Of a DNA stretch of 64,000 nt, positions 17,811-27,008 are shown piece after piece; the first letter of the stretch is position 1, and every line of letters begins with the position of its first letter. The stretch is from contig JAIUOC010000009.1 of assembly GCA_020161265.1 (NCBI GenBank), positions 124,001 to 188,000 of the forward strand. The letters run 5' to 3'. The position numbers were made by a program, and so were the translations under genes. The stretch comes from Chloroflexota bacterium. Lineage in GTDB: Bacteria > Chloroflexota > Chloroflexia > Chloroflexales > Herpetosiphonaceae. Below the pieces are notes generated by a model. It saw nothing but the letters and a program-made list of their open reading frames with translations. It did no database searches and was not told the DNA's origin.

Positions 17811-17908
17811 GCGCATTTCCTCGTAACACACCGATACCTTGTAAGCATAGCAAACCTAGCAAGCTTTGGACATGGACAATATGATGGAGATCTAAACGAG
17901 ATTGTGGC

Positions 17909-17935
17909 TTGAGCATGAGCAAAATTGGTTATAAT
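17909..17935 (+). promoter_or_regulatory. Candidate sigma-70-type promoter for glgC
   Basis: TATAAT at 17930-17935 is preceded by TTGAGC at 17909-17914 with 15-base spacing, slightly short. It lies 34 bases upstream of the glgC start and is followed by AAAGGAGG as ribosome site. Confidence 0.45.
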
Positions 17936-17968
17936 GGTGCGTGAATCCCCGGTACCAAAGGAGGTTCT

Positions 17969-19216
17969 ATGCGCGTAGTCGCGATGATTATGGCTGGCGG
18001 TGAGGGGACACGTTTAAGCGTGCTATCCGAAAAACGCGCCAAGCCCTCGGTTCCATTTGCTGGCAAGTATCGCATTATCGACTTTACGCTTTCCAACTGT
18101 GTCAACTCCAATATTTTCGATGTTGCGGTGCTCACTCAATATCGGCCTCATTCGCTCAACGACCATATCGGCATTGGCAAGCCCTGGGATCTCGACCGCA
18201 ATCGCGGCGGGGTACGCTTGCTTCAGCCCTACCAAGGTCGCAATGATCAGAGTTGGTATAGCGGCACTGCCGATGCCATTCTGCAAAATATCAATTACAT
18301 CCGTGAACAACGCGCCGATCTGGTGCTAATTCTCTCAGGCGACCATATTTATAAGATGGATTACCGTGAGTTGATCGCCACCCACCTCGCCAAAAATGCT
18401 GATCTGACTGTGGCAGTCATGCACGTCTCGCTCGAAGAAACTGATCGTTTTGGGATTATGACGGTCAATGATGACGATCAAGTCGTCGAATTTACCGAAA
18501 AACCCAAGGCCCGCGATAAGGGCACATTGGCCTCGATGGGCATTTATGTGTTTGATGCCAAACGCTTGGTCGAACGCTTACGCGAAACCAGCAGCCAATA
18601 TCCCAACCTTGATTTTGGCAAGCATGTGATTCCCACGATGATTGCCAACGACAATGTGTATGCCCACCCCTTCTCGGGCTATTGGGTCGATGTGGGCACG
18701 GTGCAATCGTACTGGGAAACTAGCATGGAATTGCTTGATCCTGCTTGCACCCTTGATTTGTTTGATGCTGAATGGCGCATTCACACCCGCTCAGAAGAAC
18801 GCCCACCAGCCAAATTCGGCCCGCAAAGCAAAGTCGAAGGCTCGATGATTTGCAATGGCTGTGTGGTGCGTGGCACGGTTGAGCATTCGGTGCTCTCGCC
18901 AGGAGTCTATGTTTCACCTGGAGCGGTTGTGCGCGATTCAATCGTCATGACCGACACTTGGATTGGCCCAGGCGCGGTGCTTGATCGGGTGATTGTGGAT
19001 AAAGATGTGGTGATTGGGGCCAATGTGCAACTTGGGGTTGGCACTGAGAACGTTCCCAATCGCTTGCAACCAGATAAATTGACCACAGGCATTAGCATTG
19101 TTGGCAAAGGTGCGCATATTCCTGCCGGCATCAGCATTGGCCGCAATGTTGTGATTGCCTCCGATTGCGATGAGGACCAATTCAACGGCGATGTGGCTAG
19201 TGGCGAGTCGATCTAG
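17969..19216 (+). CDS. glgC: Glucose-1-phosphate adenylyltransferase
   Basis: This enzyme makes ADP-glucose from glucose-1-phosphate and ATP for glycogen synthesis. The nucleotidyltransferase signature [21 protein letters not shown] is complete, with Arg15 and Lys25 in the catalytic positions. [11 protein letters not shown] and FTEKPKA supply the metal and sugar-phosphate sites. A left-handed beta-helix of hexapeptide repeats follows from about residue 290. The length of 415 residues is normal. AAAGGAGG gives a strong ribosome site. A degenerate paralogue follows after 18 bases, suggesting a two-subunit enzyme. Confidence 0.93.
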   Translation: MRVVAMIMAGGEGTRLSVLSEKRAKPSVPFAGKYRIIDFTLSNCVNSNIFDVAVLTQYRPHSLNDHIGIGKPWDLDRNRGGVRLLQPYQGRNDQSWYSGTADAILQNINYIREQRADLVLILSGDHIYKMDYRELIATHLAKNADLTVAVMHVSLEETDRFGIMTVNDDDQVVEFTEKPKARDKGTLASMGIYVFDAKRLVERLRETSSQYPNLDFGKHVIPTMIANDNVYAHPFSGYWVDVGTVQSYWETSMELLDPACTLDLFDAEWRIHTRSEERPPAKFGPQSKVEGSMICNGCVVRGTVEHSVLSPGVYVSPGAVVRDSIVMTDTWIGPGAVLDRVIVDKDVVIGANVQLGVGTENVPNRLQPDKLTTGISIVGKGAHIPAGISIGRNVVIASDCDEDQFNGDVASGESI

Positions 19217-19234
19217 TGCTGGGGAGTGTTGTAT

Positions 19235-20458
19235 ATGCGTGTTTTAGCTTTGATTATGGCTGGTGGTGCTAGCCCTTCGTTGAGCGCCCTAACCGCTGGA
19301 CGAGCCGCTGCCGCCACGCCATTTGCTGGCAAATATCGAATTATTGATTTTACGCTTTCGAATTGTGTTAATTCGGGCATTTACGATGTGGGCGTGCTTT
19401 CGCAGCACCAGCCGCGTTCGTTGCACGAGCATATTGGCGTAGGCAAACCATGGGATCTCGACCGCTTGCAAGGTGGTGTGCGCGTCTTGCACCCCTTTCC
19501 CACGCCTGATGGCGGCGGTTGGCAACGCGGTACTGCCGATGCGATCCGCTACCATCTTGATGTGATCGAAGAACGCCCCGTTGATTATGTGATGGTCTTG
19601 GCGGGCGATCACGTTTATAAAATGGATTATCGGCCTTTGCTCGATTTACATATGCAGCGCGGTGCAGATATTACCTTGGCGGTGCATAGCGTGCCACCAC
19701 ATGAGGCTTATCGCTATGGCATGGTTTCGGTCGATGGCGAAGGTCGCGTGACCAAATTCGAGGAAAAACCGCGCCGTACCAGTAGTGCCTTAGCTTCAAT
19801 GGGCGTATATGCCTTCCGCAAGGATTATCTGGTCGATCTGCTGTATCGTGATCAGGCGGTCGATTTTGGTAGCGAAATGTTGCCGCGAATCGTCAATGAA
19901 GCCAATGTGTGTGCCTACACCTTCAACGGCTATTGGGCCGATGTTGGCACGGTGCAAGCCTATTACGAAGCCAATATCGCCTTGTTGGCCGAAACTCCCG
20001 CGCTGGATTTGTATGATCCTGAGTGGGTGGTGCGGACTCGTTCGTTTGAACGGCCTGCCGCCCAACTCGGAGCCGCAGCGCGGATTGAACGCAGTTTGCT
20101 CTGCGATGGCTGTCGCGTCGATGGTCATGTATCTGGATCGGTAATTGGCACAGGGGTTGTAGTTGGCGCAGGTGCAATTATCCGCGACTCGGTAATTATG
20201 CCCGATAGCGTGATTGAGCCAGGCGTGGTGCTCGATAACTGTGTCGTTGATAAACAGGTGGTAATTGGCCGTGATTGCCGCATTGGCGAAGGATCGATTG
20301 GCACGCCCAACGCTGCCCAACCTCAACTGCTCAACACTGGCTTGAGTGTGATCGGCAAAGCCGCCCGTATTAGTGCTGGCCATACCATTGGCCGTAATGT
20401 GGTGGTTACCGCGCGGACTTTTGTTGACCAAGATTTAGCCAGCGGCGAAACCTTCTAA
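19235..20458 (+). CDS. GlgC paralogue with degenerate catalytic signature (GlgD-like subunit)
   Basis: The 407-residue protein aligns end to end with the preceding GlgC and keeps [29 protein letters not shown] and the C-terminal beta-helix. The pyrophosphorylase signature is damaged: GGEGTRL of GlgC reads GGASPSL here, and RAKPSVPF reads RAAAATPF, so the catalytic Arg15 and Lys25 positions hold Ser and Ala. This mirrors GlgD of Firmicutes, a weakly active or inactive partner that modulates GlgC. The ATG at 19235 has GGGGAG eight bases upstream. It is probably a regulatory subunit in a heterotetramer with GlgC, which is inference from sequence and adjacency. Confidence 0.85.
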   Translation: MRVLALIMAGGASPSLSALTAGRAAAATPFAGKYRIIDFTLSNCVNSGIYDVGVLSQHQPRSLHEHIGVGKPWDLDRLQGGVRVLHPFPTPDGGGWQRGTADAIRYHLDVIEERPVDYVMVLAGDHVYKMDYRPLLDLHMQRGADITLAVHSVPPHEAYRYGMVSVDGEGRVTKFEEKPRRTSSALASMGVYAFRKDYLVDLLYRDQAVDFGSEMLPRIVNEANVCAYTFNGYWADVGTVQAYYEANIALLAETPALDLYDPEWVVRTRSFERPAAQLGAAARIERSLLCDGCRVDGHVSGSVIGTGVVVGAGAIIRDSVIMPDSVIEPGVVLDNCVVDKQVVIGRDCRIGEGSIGTPNAAQPQLLNTGLSVIGKAARISAGHTIGRNVVVTARTFVDQDLASGETF

Positions 20459-20468
20459 CCAAGCAGTT

Positions 20469-20585
20469 AACCACGAAGAGCACGAAGAACACCAAGTGCA
20501 GGTTCATCAAATGCCAGAATGATGAACCACTGCCAGAGAATCAACCAAACTACCTTTGTACGCATCATGTTCTTTGTGGTTAACC
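20469..20585. repeat. Pair of inverted CCACGAAG-type repeats
   Basis: A forward unit at 20469-20495 (CCACGAAGAGCACGAAGAAC) and a reverse unit at 20565-20585 (GTTCTTTGTGGTTAACC) flank about 70 bases of unremarkable sequence, so the whole block can fold back on itself. It lies between the convergent glgC pair and phoU. Confidence 0.65.
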
Positions 20586-20602
20586 TAGCAATTCAAAAGT
20601 AA

Positions 20603-20640
20603 AGCGCCCGCAGATCCTTTGTTTGGGATCTACGGACGCT
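20603..20640 (-). terminator. Probable rho-independent terminator of the pst-phoU operon
   Basis: The stem pairs AGCG.CCG.AGATCC with its complement (two mismatches) around a loop of about 8 bases. On the minus strand it is followed by a T-rich run, fitting termination after phoU. Confidence 0.65.
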
Positions 20641-20656
20641 TAGTGGTTAAGCAATT

Positions 20657-21340
20657 TTAGGCCTGCGGTTTGTCGGCCTCATCCTTGCGTAGCCGATGTT
20701 TGTCGATGATGCCTGTGGCAATAAAGCTGGTGCGCTCGCCAATGTTGATCGTGCGGTCGGCGATGCGCTCAAGGTTGTGGGCAATCCATAAGTAATACAT
20801 CGCTCGCTCAACATGGTCGGGCTGGCTGCGCATCGTGGCGAATGTCCAGGCCAACACTTCGCGATACAAGCCATCAATCTCGTCGTCGGAGTGTTCGAGG
20901 CGTTCGGCAGCTTGGGGATCACGCTCGTGCAAGGCATCAAGTGCATCGCGCAGCATGGCTTGGGCTTTCAAGGCCATGGTTTTGATTTGGGTTGGTTGCT
21001 GCAAGGCTGGCAATTCGATACAGCGAATCACCAACTCGGCGATCCCCTCGGCATAATCGCCAATCCGCTCAAGCTCCGAGGCTAGCTCCAAAAACATACT
21101 GACCACCCTCAGATCACGAGCCATTGGCTGTTGGCGGGTAATCACGCTCAGGGCGTTGGTTTCAATTTGGTAGCGTAAATCGTCAATCACATTATCGTTG
21201 GCGATAATTTGGCGGGCAAAAATCGGTTCGTTGCGTTCAAGCGACCACAAAGCATCGCGAACGGCCAAAGAAACCCGATTGCCCATATCACGAATCTGGC
21301 CTTCTAGCTCGGCCAAGGCATGCAGAAAATGTTCGCGCAT
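20657..21340 (-). CDS. phoU: Phosphate transport regulator PhoU
   Basis: The 227-residue all-helical protein has two PhoU repeats. Each contains the acidic metal-binding pattern, ELERIGDYAEGIAELVIR near residue 85 and NLERIADRTINIGE near residue 190. PhoU links the Pst transporter to the phosphate two-component system and represses uptake when phosphate is plentiful. The ATG at 21340 (MREHFLHAL) has GAGG seven bases upstream; a longer frame adds 21 unlikely residues. It is the last gene of the pstSCAB-phoU unit and is followed by a terminator. Confidence 0.92.
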   Translation of the reverse strand: MREHFLHALAELEGQIRDMGNRVSLAVRDALWSLERNEPIFARQIIANDNVIDDLRYQIETNALSVITRQQPMARDLRVVSMFLELASELERIGDYAEGIAELVIRCIELPALQQPTQIKTMALKAQAMLRDALDALHERDPQAAERLEHSDDEIDGLYREVLAWTFATMRSQPDHVERAMYYLWIAHNLERIADRTINIGERTSFIATGIIDKHRLRKDEADKPQA

Positions 21341-21430
21341 TCGATACCTCGTGGCCACATGGTGGCAGATATACAAGAGCAACGAACATTGTCCGTTGCT
21401 CATTGCTCGCTATTGCAGCTAACTGGCGGA

Positions 21431-22228
21431 TTAACCGAAGCGTCCGGTAATGTAATCTTCGGTGCGTTTGTCTTTGGGGTTGGTGAATAAATCGCCAGTT
21501 GGGCCATATTCCACCAACTCGCCAGCGCGTTGATCGTTCATCAAGAAGAAGGCGGTGTAATCTGAGGCGCGAGCAGCTTGTTGCATATTGTGGGTCACAA
21601 TCGCAATCGTATAGCGTTGGCGCAACTCCATCATCAGTTCCTCGATTTTCAAGGTGCTGATCGGGTCGAGTGCCGAACATGGCTCGTCCATCAAAATTAC
21701 TTCTGGCTCGACCGCCAAGGCGCGAGCAATACACAAGCGCTGTTGTTGACCACCAGAAAGCGCCAAACCACTTTCCTTCAACTTATCTTTGACATCATCC
21801 CACAAGGCTGATTGACGCAAACACCGCTCAACCAAATCGTCCATTTCGCTCTTCGTGCCCTTCCAACCGTTGATCCGTGGGCCAAAGGCGATGTTATCGT
21901 AAATGCTTTTGGGAAAAGGATTGGGCTTTTGAAACACCATGCCGATGCGGCGACGAACTTCGACCGCATCAACATCGCTGGCATACAGATTTTGCTCGTG
22001 GAACAGCACTTCGCCTTCGACCCGTGCGCCATTGACCAGATCGTTCATGCGGTTGAGCGAGCGCAGCACCGTGCTTTTGCCACAGCCTGAAGGGCCGATC
22101 AGCGCGGTAATTTTGTTGCGTTCGATATTCAGCGAAACATTGTTGATGGCGCGGAATGCTCCATAGTAGACATTCATATTGCGCACAGTCAAGGTATAGT
22201 TGGCAGTGTCAGTTTGTTTCTCGGTCAT
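21431..22228 (-). CDS. pstB: Phosphate ABC transporter ATP-binding protein
   Basis: The 265-residue ABC ATPase has Walker [10 protein letters not shown], a Q loop in [17 protein letters not shown] (the PstB-typical spelling), signature [15 protein letters not shown], Walker [14 protein letters not shown] and switch His in IVTHNMQQA. It powers phosphate import through PstC and PstA at the inner membrane. It starts three bases after the pstA stop. Length and motifs are fully typical. Confidence 0.96.
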   Translation of the reverse strand: MTEKQTDTANYTLTVRNMNVYYGAFRAINNVSLNIERNKITALIGPSGCGKSTVLRSLNRMNDLVNGARVEGEVLFHEQNLYASDVDAVEVRRRIGMVFQKPNPFPKSIYDNIAFGPRINGWKGTKSEMDDLVERCLRQSALWDDVKDKLKESGLALSGGQQQRLCIARALAVEPEVILMDEPCSALDPISTLKIEELMMELRQRYTIAIVTHNMQQAARASDYTAFFLMNDQRAGELVEYGPTGDLFTNPKDKRTEDYITGRFG

Positions 22229-22231
22229 GGC

Positions 22232-23482
22232 TTAACCTCGTTTGCTGAAGCGATTGCGTAACAAGACGGCAATGGCATTGAGCGATAGCAACATCACCAA
22301 CAACACCACAATTGCTGAGGCCGCAATATGGGCAAATTCTGGTTGTGGTCGCGATGTCCAGTTGTAAATTTGAATTGGTAATGCGGTAAATTTGGCAAAT
22401 GGGCCATCAGGATCGGTCACGATAAAGGTCGAAGCGCCAACCACAATCAAGGGGGCGGTTTCGCCAATTGCCCGTGAAACGGCCAAAATTGTGCCAGTAA
22501 AGATCCCTGGCAAGGCGTTTGGCAACACATGATGCCAAATTGTTTGCCATTTGGTCGCCCCAAGCCCATAGCTAGCTTGACGCAACGACAATGGCACAGC
22601 GCGAATCGCTTCTTGGCCATTGATAATCATAATTGGCAAAATCAGCAACATCATGGTGAGCGAAGCAGCGACGATTGTGCGGCCATTGCCACTATCAGCG
22701 CCGAAGATTCGCCCGCTGGTCAGTGGCTCAAGCGTGCGCACAAAAATCACCAAACCAAGCATCCCATAAATAATTGATGGCACACCGGCCAAATTATTGA
22801 TATTGGTTTGAATGATGCGGTTAAAGCGATTGTCGGTGGCATACTCTTCGAGGTAAATTGCTGCGCCAACCCCAATTGGGAAGGCAAACAAAATCGTGAT
22901 TGCGATCATCCACAATGAGCCAAGCAAGGCCGTGCGCACCCCAGCGCGAAGCGGGTCGCTCGACATTGGGGTGGTCAAGAAGCCAGCGGTGAGCCATGAA
23001 CGGAATTCAAGCTTGGCTTCGGGAAACTCGCTGGCCACTTGGGCATCGATCGCAGCCTTGTTGAACCACGAATCGCGCAGCGTCCAGGTTTCGAGGGTTT
23101 GAGGCTTTAACACCCGCTCAATCACCAAATCGTAAACTTCGCTATCGCTACGGTCGGCCATAGGCTTTTCGCGCTCTAGGGTACGAAAGGCGTTTTTGCG
23201 CATATTATCTTGCAAGATGACCACTAATTCATCTTTGCTAAGCTCATCAAGCGGCTTATCGCTGAGGGTTGCTGGATCAACTGCATATTCGGTGGCAACA
23301 TAGCCAAAGACTTCATTGACCACGTTGTAAATCAACAAACTTAGGGCAATTAAGCCAATAATCGTGGCCGAAAGAAAAATGGTGCGCCAGATTGCGCCAG
23401 TGCGGCGACGGCTAGCAACATTGCGGCGCGCCGCTTCACCTTGAGGCAACCCTGATTTAATCTCATCATTCAGTGTTGTCAT
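22232..23482 (-). CDS. pstA: Phosphate ABC transporter permease PstA with enlarged first loop
   Basis: The 416-residue permease has a first membrane segment near residues 35-57 and about five more from residue 185 on. It carries the EAA-type cytoplasmic loop [24 protein letters not shown] and [15 protein letters not shown], typical of PstA. Most PstA proteins have about 280-300 residues. Here an extra hydrophilic stretch of about 110 residues (roughly 65-175, rich in charged residues) sits after the first membrane segment and should face outside the membrane. Its start overlaps the pstC stop by one base (TAATG), so translation is coupled. Confidence 0.93.
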   Translation of the reverse strand: MTTLNDEIKSGLPQGEAARRNVASRRRTGAIWRTIFLSATIIGLIALSLLIYNVVNEVFGYVATEYAVDPATLSDKPLDELSKDELVVILQDNMRKNAFRTLEREKPMADRSDSEVYDLVIERVLKPQTLETWTLRDSWFNKAAIDAQVASEFPEAKLEFRSWLTAGFLTTPMSSDPLRAGVRTALLGSLWMIAITILFAFPIGVGAAIYLEEYATDNRFNRIIQTNINNLAGVPSIIYGMLGLVIFVRTLEPLTSGRIFGADSGNGRTIVAASLTMMLLILPIMIINGQEAIRAVPLSLRQASYGLGATKWQTIWHHVLPNALPGIFTGTILAVSRAIGETAPLIVVGASTFIVTDPDGPFAKFTALPIQIYNWTSRPQPEFAHIAASAIVVLLVMLLSLNAIAVLLRNRFSKRG

Positions 23483-24447
23483 TATTCGTATACCTCACGG
23501 AAGCGGCGTACCAAGCGACGGCTGACCATATTGAGACCGAGGGTCATCAAGAACAGGGTCAAGCCGATGGCAAAGATACTGTTGTAGTCGATGCTGGCAT
23601 AACTTAAGTCGCCACCGCTGATCCGTGCGATGTGGCCAGTCATGGTTTCGGCGGCTTCGAATGGATTGAAGGTAAAGGTTGGTTTAGCACCAGCCGCCAC
23701 CGCCACAATCATTGTTTCGCCAACTGCCCGCGAAATTGCCACCACAAAGGCCGCAATAATCCCCGAAATCCCCGCTGGCAAAACGACTTTGATCGCCGTT
23801 TCGAGGCGGGTTGCACCTAAGCCATAAGCCCCTTCACGCAGGGCGCGTGGCACAGCACTGAGCGCATCTTCACTCATCGACGACACCATGGGAATGATCA
23901 TAATCCCCATCACCAAGCCAGCCGAAGCCATGTTGTAGATATTGACATTGGCCTCACCAAAGATTGCCTTGAGGACTGGTGTCATAAATTTGAGCGCAAA
24001 GTAACCATAAACCACGGTTGGCACGCCCGCCAAAACTTCCAAGATTGGCTTGAGAATGCTGCGAGCGCGGCTTGAGGCATATTCGCTCAGATAAATTGCC
24101 GCTGCGAGGCCGGTTGGCAATGCAATAAACATTGCGATGGTTGAAGTGAGCAACGTTGAGAGCAGCAAAGGCAAAATCCCAAATTCATCAATTTGGGGTG
24201 ACCAAACCGTGTTGGTCACAAATTCGACAATGCTGACTTGGCGAAAGAATGCAATTGATTCTGAGCCAAGCACAACCACGATCCCGATCGTTGTGAACAT
24301 CGAAAGCACACCGCAAAAGAGCAAAAATCCTTGGATGATGCTTTCACCAAGGCGCGGCTGCTTTTTTAGGCTAAACGGGCGAGTTGTCTCACGCTGCGAG
24401 GTCGTAATACGACGGCTATCCATACCAATACTCACCTTATCGTCCAT
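23482..24447 (-). CDS. pstC: Phosphate ABC transporter permease PstC
   Basis: The 321-residue inner-membrane permease has about six hydrophobic segments. The EAA loop reads [27 protein letters not shown] and the following helix contains [17 protein letters not shown], both standard for PstC. With PstA it forms the transmembrane channel. The ATG at 24447 lies 97 bases after pstS, with a strong hairpin between them, and the stop is fused to the pstA start. Confidence 0.94.
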   Translation of the reverse strand: MDDKVSIGMDSRRITTSQRETTRPFSLKKQPRLGESIIQGFLLFCGVLSMFTTIGIVVVLGSESIAFFRQVSIVEFVTNTVWSPQIDEFGILPLLLSTLLTSTIAMFIALPTGLAAAIYLSEYASSRARSILKPILEVLAGVPTVVYGYFALKFMTPVLKAIFGEANVNIYNMASAGLVMGIMIIPMVSSMSEDALSAVPRALREGAYGLGATRLETAIKVVLPAGISGIIAAFVVAISRAVGETMIVAVAAGAKPTFTFNPFEAAETMTGHIARISGGDLSYASIDYNSIFAIGLTLFLMTLGLNMVSRRLVRRFREVYE

Positions 24448-24486
24448 TGAAACCTCCCGGTTTTGAATCGGGGTTTGTGTAGGTCA

Positions 24487-24518
24487 ACAGGCTGCGGAGC
24501 CGAAACTCCGCAGCCTGT
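24487..24518 (-). promoter_or_regulatory. Intercistronic hairpin between pstS and pstC
   Basis: A perfect 13-bp stem (24487-24499 with 24506-24518) has a 6-base loop and no T-run after it on either strand. Such hairpins after solute-binding-protein genes usually stabilise or partly terminate the upstream message, giving more binding protein than permease. That role is inferred here. Confidence 0.7.
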
Positions 24519-24544
24519 GCCATGGTACCATAAACCCTTGGTGC

Positions 24545-26503
24545 TTACTTGGTTGCGTCGAGCAGGTTTTGCTTGGCTTCGTTCAATGCTTCTTCACTCG
24601 CTGGGAAGTAGCCCACTTCGAGGATAACTTCATTGACGTTGGTCAAGTAGTAGTTGATAAAGGCCGCGACTTGAGCTTTTTCAGCCAAAATGTTCTTGGC
24701 TGAGTAGATGTACAACGGACGAGCCAACGGATAGCTGCCATCTTCGGTGGTGGCTTCGGTTGGTTCCACACCGTCAATCGTCAAGGCTTTGAGCTTGGCT
24801 TTGTTTTCGTTGTAGTAGGCATAGCCAAAGTAGCCGATCGCATTAGCATCGCCTTCGATCCCGGTCACCAAGACGTTATCGTCTTCGCTCAACTGTGGGT
24901 TGGCACCCAAGATGAACTTCCCTTCTTTAGCGTAGAAGTGTTCGACGAAATAGTCGAAGGTCCCGCTATCGGTGCCTGGGCTGTAGAGTTTGATTGCTTC
25001 AGCAGGGTAGCTGGCATCAACTTGGTCCCAAGTTTTGTAGGTGCCTGAGAAGATATCGGCGACTTGGGCTTCGGTCAAGTTGCTAACGAAGGTATTTTTG
25101 CTGCTGACCACCACGGCCAAGGCATCGGTACCGACGCGGAACTCAACGACTTCACGGCCTTTATCGGCACATGCTTTGGCTTCTTCATCTTTGATTGCGC
25201 GGCTGGCGTTGGCGATGTCGGTTTCGGCAGCAGTACAGAAGCGCTCGAAACCTGCACCCGTACCGATGCTATCGATCGTGATGTTGCCAGTATAGCCGTC
25301 TTCGGTGAAGATTTCAGCCACGGCTTCGCTCAACGGATAGACCGTTGATGAACCAGCACTCACGATATCGCCTTGAATTGCAGCAGGATCAACTTCTGCC
25401 AAAGCGACAGCGCTACCAGTGTTGGTGTTGCTGCTGCTGCCACCAGTCAAGGCATTGACCAATGCATCTTTCGCTTCGCCCAACGCTTGGTCGCTGGCTG
25501 GGAAGTAGCCCACTTCAAGAATAACATCATTGACATTGGTCAAGTAGTAGTTGATGAAAGCAGCAACTTGAGGCTTTTCAGTCAAAATATTCTTAGCTGA
25601 GTAGATGTACAACGGACGAGCCAACGGATAGCTGCCATCTTCCGTCGTGGCTGCGGTTGGTTCGACACTATCAATCGTCAAAGCTGTCAGCTTGCTCTTG
25701 TTTTCGTTGTAGTAGGCATAGCCGAAGTAGCCAATTGCGTTGGCATCGCCTTCGATCCCCGTCACCAACACGTTATCATCTTCGCTCAATTGTGGGTTTG
25801 CACCCAAAATGAATTTTTCTTCTTTGGCGTAGAAGTGTTCGACGAAGTAGTCGAACGTTCCGCTATCCGTGCCTGGGCTGTACAGTTTGATCGCTTCAGC
25901 TGGGTAGCTGGCATCAACTTGGTCCCACGTTTTGTAGGTACCTGAGAAGATGTCGGCGACTTGGGCTTCGGTCAAGTTGCTAACGAAGGTATTTTTGCTG
26001 CTGACCACGACGGCCAACGCATCGGTACCAACTCGGAACTCGACGACTTCGCGGCCTTTGTCGGCACATGCTTTGGCTTCTTCATCTTTGATTGCGCGGC
26101 TGGCGTTGGCGATGTCGGTTTCGGCAGCAGTACAGAAGCGCTCGAAACCTGCACCCGTACCGATGCTATCGATCGTGATGTTGCCAGTATAGCCGTCTTC
26201 GGTGAAGATTTCAGCCACGGCTTCGCTCAACGGATAGACCGTTGATGAACCAGCACTCACGATATCGCCTTTAACCGTTGCTGGGTCAACTTCTCCACCA
26301 ACAGAAACTTCAGCGGTTGCTTCAACTGAAGGAGTTGCAGCAGCTTCAGTGGTGGGGGCAGTAGTAGCAGCAACTTGGCCAGTGGTGGCGGTAGCTGGTG
26401 CTGTAGTGGCTGGTGCAGTGGTTGGAGTGCTGTCGCCGCCACATGCTGCGAGCATTGTCAGCAACATGATTGAGGCAAGCATTAAACTCAGCAGTTTCCG
26501 CAT
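24545..26503 (-). CDS. pstS: Phosphate-binding lipoprotein PstS with two tandem binding domains
   Basis: The 652-residue lipoprotein has a signal ending in LLTMLAAC, with Cys21 as the lipidation site, and a Thr/Ala-rich linker. Two near-identical PstS domains follow: the first begins GDIVSAGSSTVYPLSEA at residue 79 and the second repeats it at residue 378. Each has the phosphate-loop motifs AGSSTVYP, SIGTGAGFERFC, NASRAIKDEEA and SPGTDSGTFDYF. Ordinary PstS has one domain of about 280-350 residues. The repeat period is exactly 897 bp. It captures phosphate outside the membrane for PstCAB. The ATG at 26503 has GGAGG nine bases upstream. Confidence 0.93.
   Translation of the reverse strand: MRKLLSLMLASIMLLTMLAACGGDSTPTTAPATTAPATATTGQVAATTAPTTEAAATPSVEATAEVSVGGEVDPATVKGDIVSAGSSTVYPLSEAVAEIFTEDGYTGNITIDSIGTGAGFERFCTAAETDIANASRAIKDEEAKACADKGREVVEFRVGTDALAVVVSSKNTFVSNLTEAQVADIFSGTYKTWDQVDASYPAEAIKLYSPGTDSGTFDYFVEHFYAKEEKFILGANPQLSEDDNVLVTGIEGDANAIGYFGYAYYNENKSKLTALTIDSVEPTAATTEDGSYPLARPLYIYSAKNILTEKPQVAAFINYYLTNVNDVILEVGYFPASDQALGEAKDALVNALTGGSSSNTNTGSAVALAEVDPAAIQGDIVSAGSSTVYPLSEAVAEIFTEDGYTGNITIDSIGTGAGFERFCTAAETDIANASRAIKDEEAKACADKGREVVEFRVGTDALAVVVSSKNTFVSNLTEAQVADIFSGTYKTWDQVDASYPAEAIKLYSPGTDSGTFDYFVEHFYAKEGKFILGANPQLSEDDNVLVTGIEGDANAIGYFGYAYYNENKAKLKALTIDGVEPTEATTEDGSYPLARPLYIYSAKNILAEKAQVAAFINYYLTNVNEVILEVGYFPASEEALNEAKQNLLDATK
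24551..25376 (-). repeat. In-gene tandem repeat, second PstS domain
   Basis: This segment matches 25448-26273 at a constant 897-bp offset. The stretch 25173-25374 appears identical to 26070-26271 at DNA level, while other parts show scattered, mostly synonymous changes. Confidence 0.88.
25448..26273 (-). repeat. In-gene tandem repeat, first PstS domain
   Basis: This is the partner copy of the preceding repeat. Between the two domains lies a short Gly/Ser/Asn/Thr linker (around GGSSSNTNTG) of about 20 residues, so the units are likely independently folded. Confidence 0.88.
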
Positions 26504-26661
26504 GATCTGGATTCCTCCGAAAAAGATATTTCTGTAAGTTGCAAATTGAATTACGTGCATCACGTAAGAGCAGTCTAAATCGCTATACTTAAACTGCTTT
26601 GATCGCTGTGTTAAGTTCCGATTAAATGTTAGTACAATGCTGAGTGCGGTGGATTGGCGCG

Positions 26662-26901
26662 TTAAACGTCAATTACATTTAACCCATAATGATGCAGAAA
26701 TTCACGCACCGAAGCCGTATCGGGCAAGGCTACAACTTGGCGCATTTCTGAGCGCGAAAGCACCACTTCAACCGCTCGAATACTGCCCCGTTGATCAAGA
26801 TAGGCATGGCGGCCAAGTACCGGAGCATCAATTTGCCAGCCTTGTTGCATGTGGTAGCGCACGAGTTCCAAGCGTTTGGTCGCATCGTCTAGGTGAACCA
26901 T
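26662..26901 (-). CDS. Small hypothetical protein (79 aa)
   Basis: The protein starts MVHLDDATKRLELVRYHM and contains a charged alpha/beta-like pattern (GRHAYLDQRGSIRAVEVVLSRSEMRQVV). No family was recognised. GGAGG lies 11 bases before the ATG, a little far but usable. It sits alone upstream of pstS on the same strand, between the TPR regulator gene and the pst operon, and could be cotranscribed with pst only if the spacer lacks a terminator; none was seen. No signal peptide or membrane segment is visible. Confidence 0.6.
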   Translation of the reverse strand: MVHLDDATKRLELVRYHMQQGWQIDAPVLGRHAYLDQRGSIRAVEVVLSRSEMRQVVALPDTASVREFLHHYGLNVIDV

Positions 26902-27008
26902 AAGCGATCAAGCCTCCGTGATGCGCAATTGCGCAATTCAACGCCGTTAGACTTGATCAGACCATGTTTGGGTTATGCTGAGGTTAATCGTTGGTCAAAT
27001 TATGGCGA

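Noticed and set aside
25041-26245. Paired open frames antisense to pstS, occurring twice with similar sequence
   Set aside because: They mirror the duplicated pstS domains at the same 897-bp offset and have no ribosome sites; they are shadows of the repeat.
26504-26660. Pho-box-like TTTAAT/CTTAACA direct repeats upstream of pstS
   Set aside because: The match is loose and the consensus in this phylum is not known to me; a genome-wide motif search before Pho genes would be needed.
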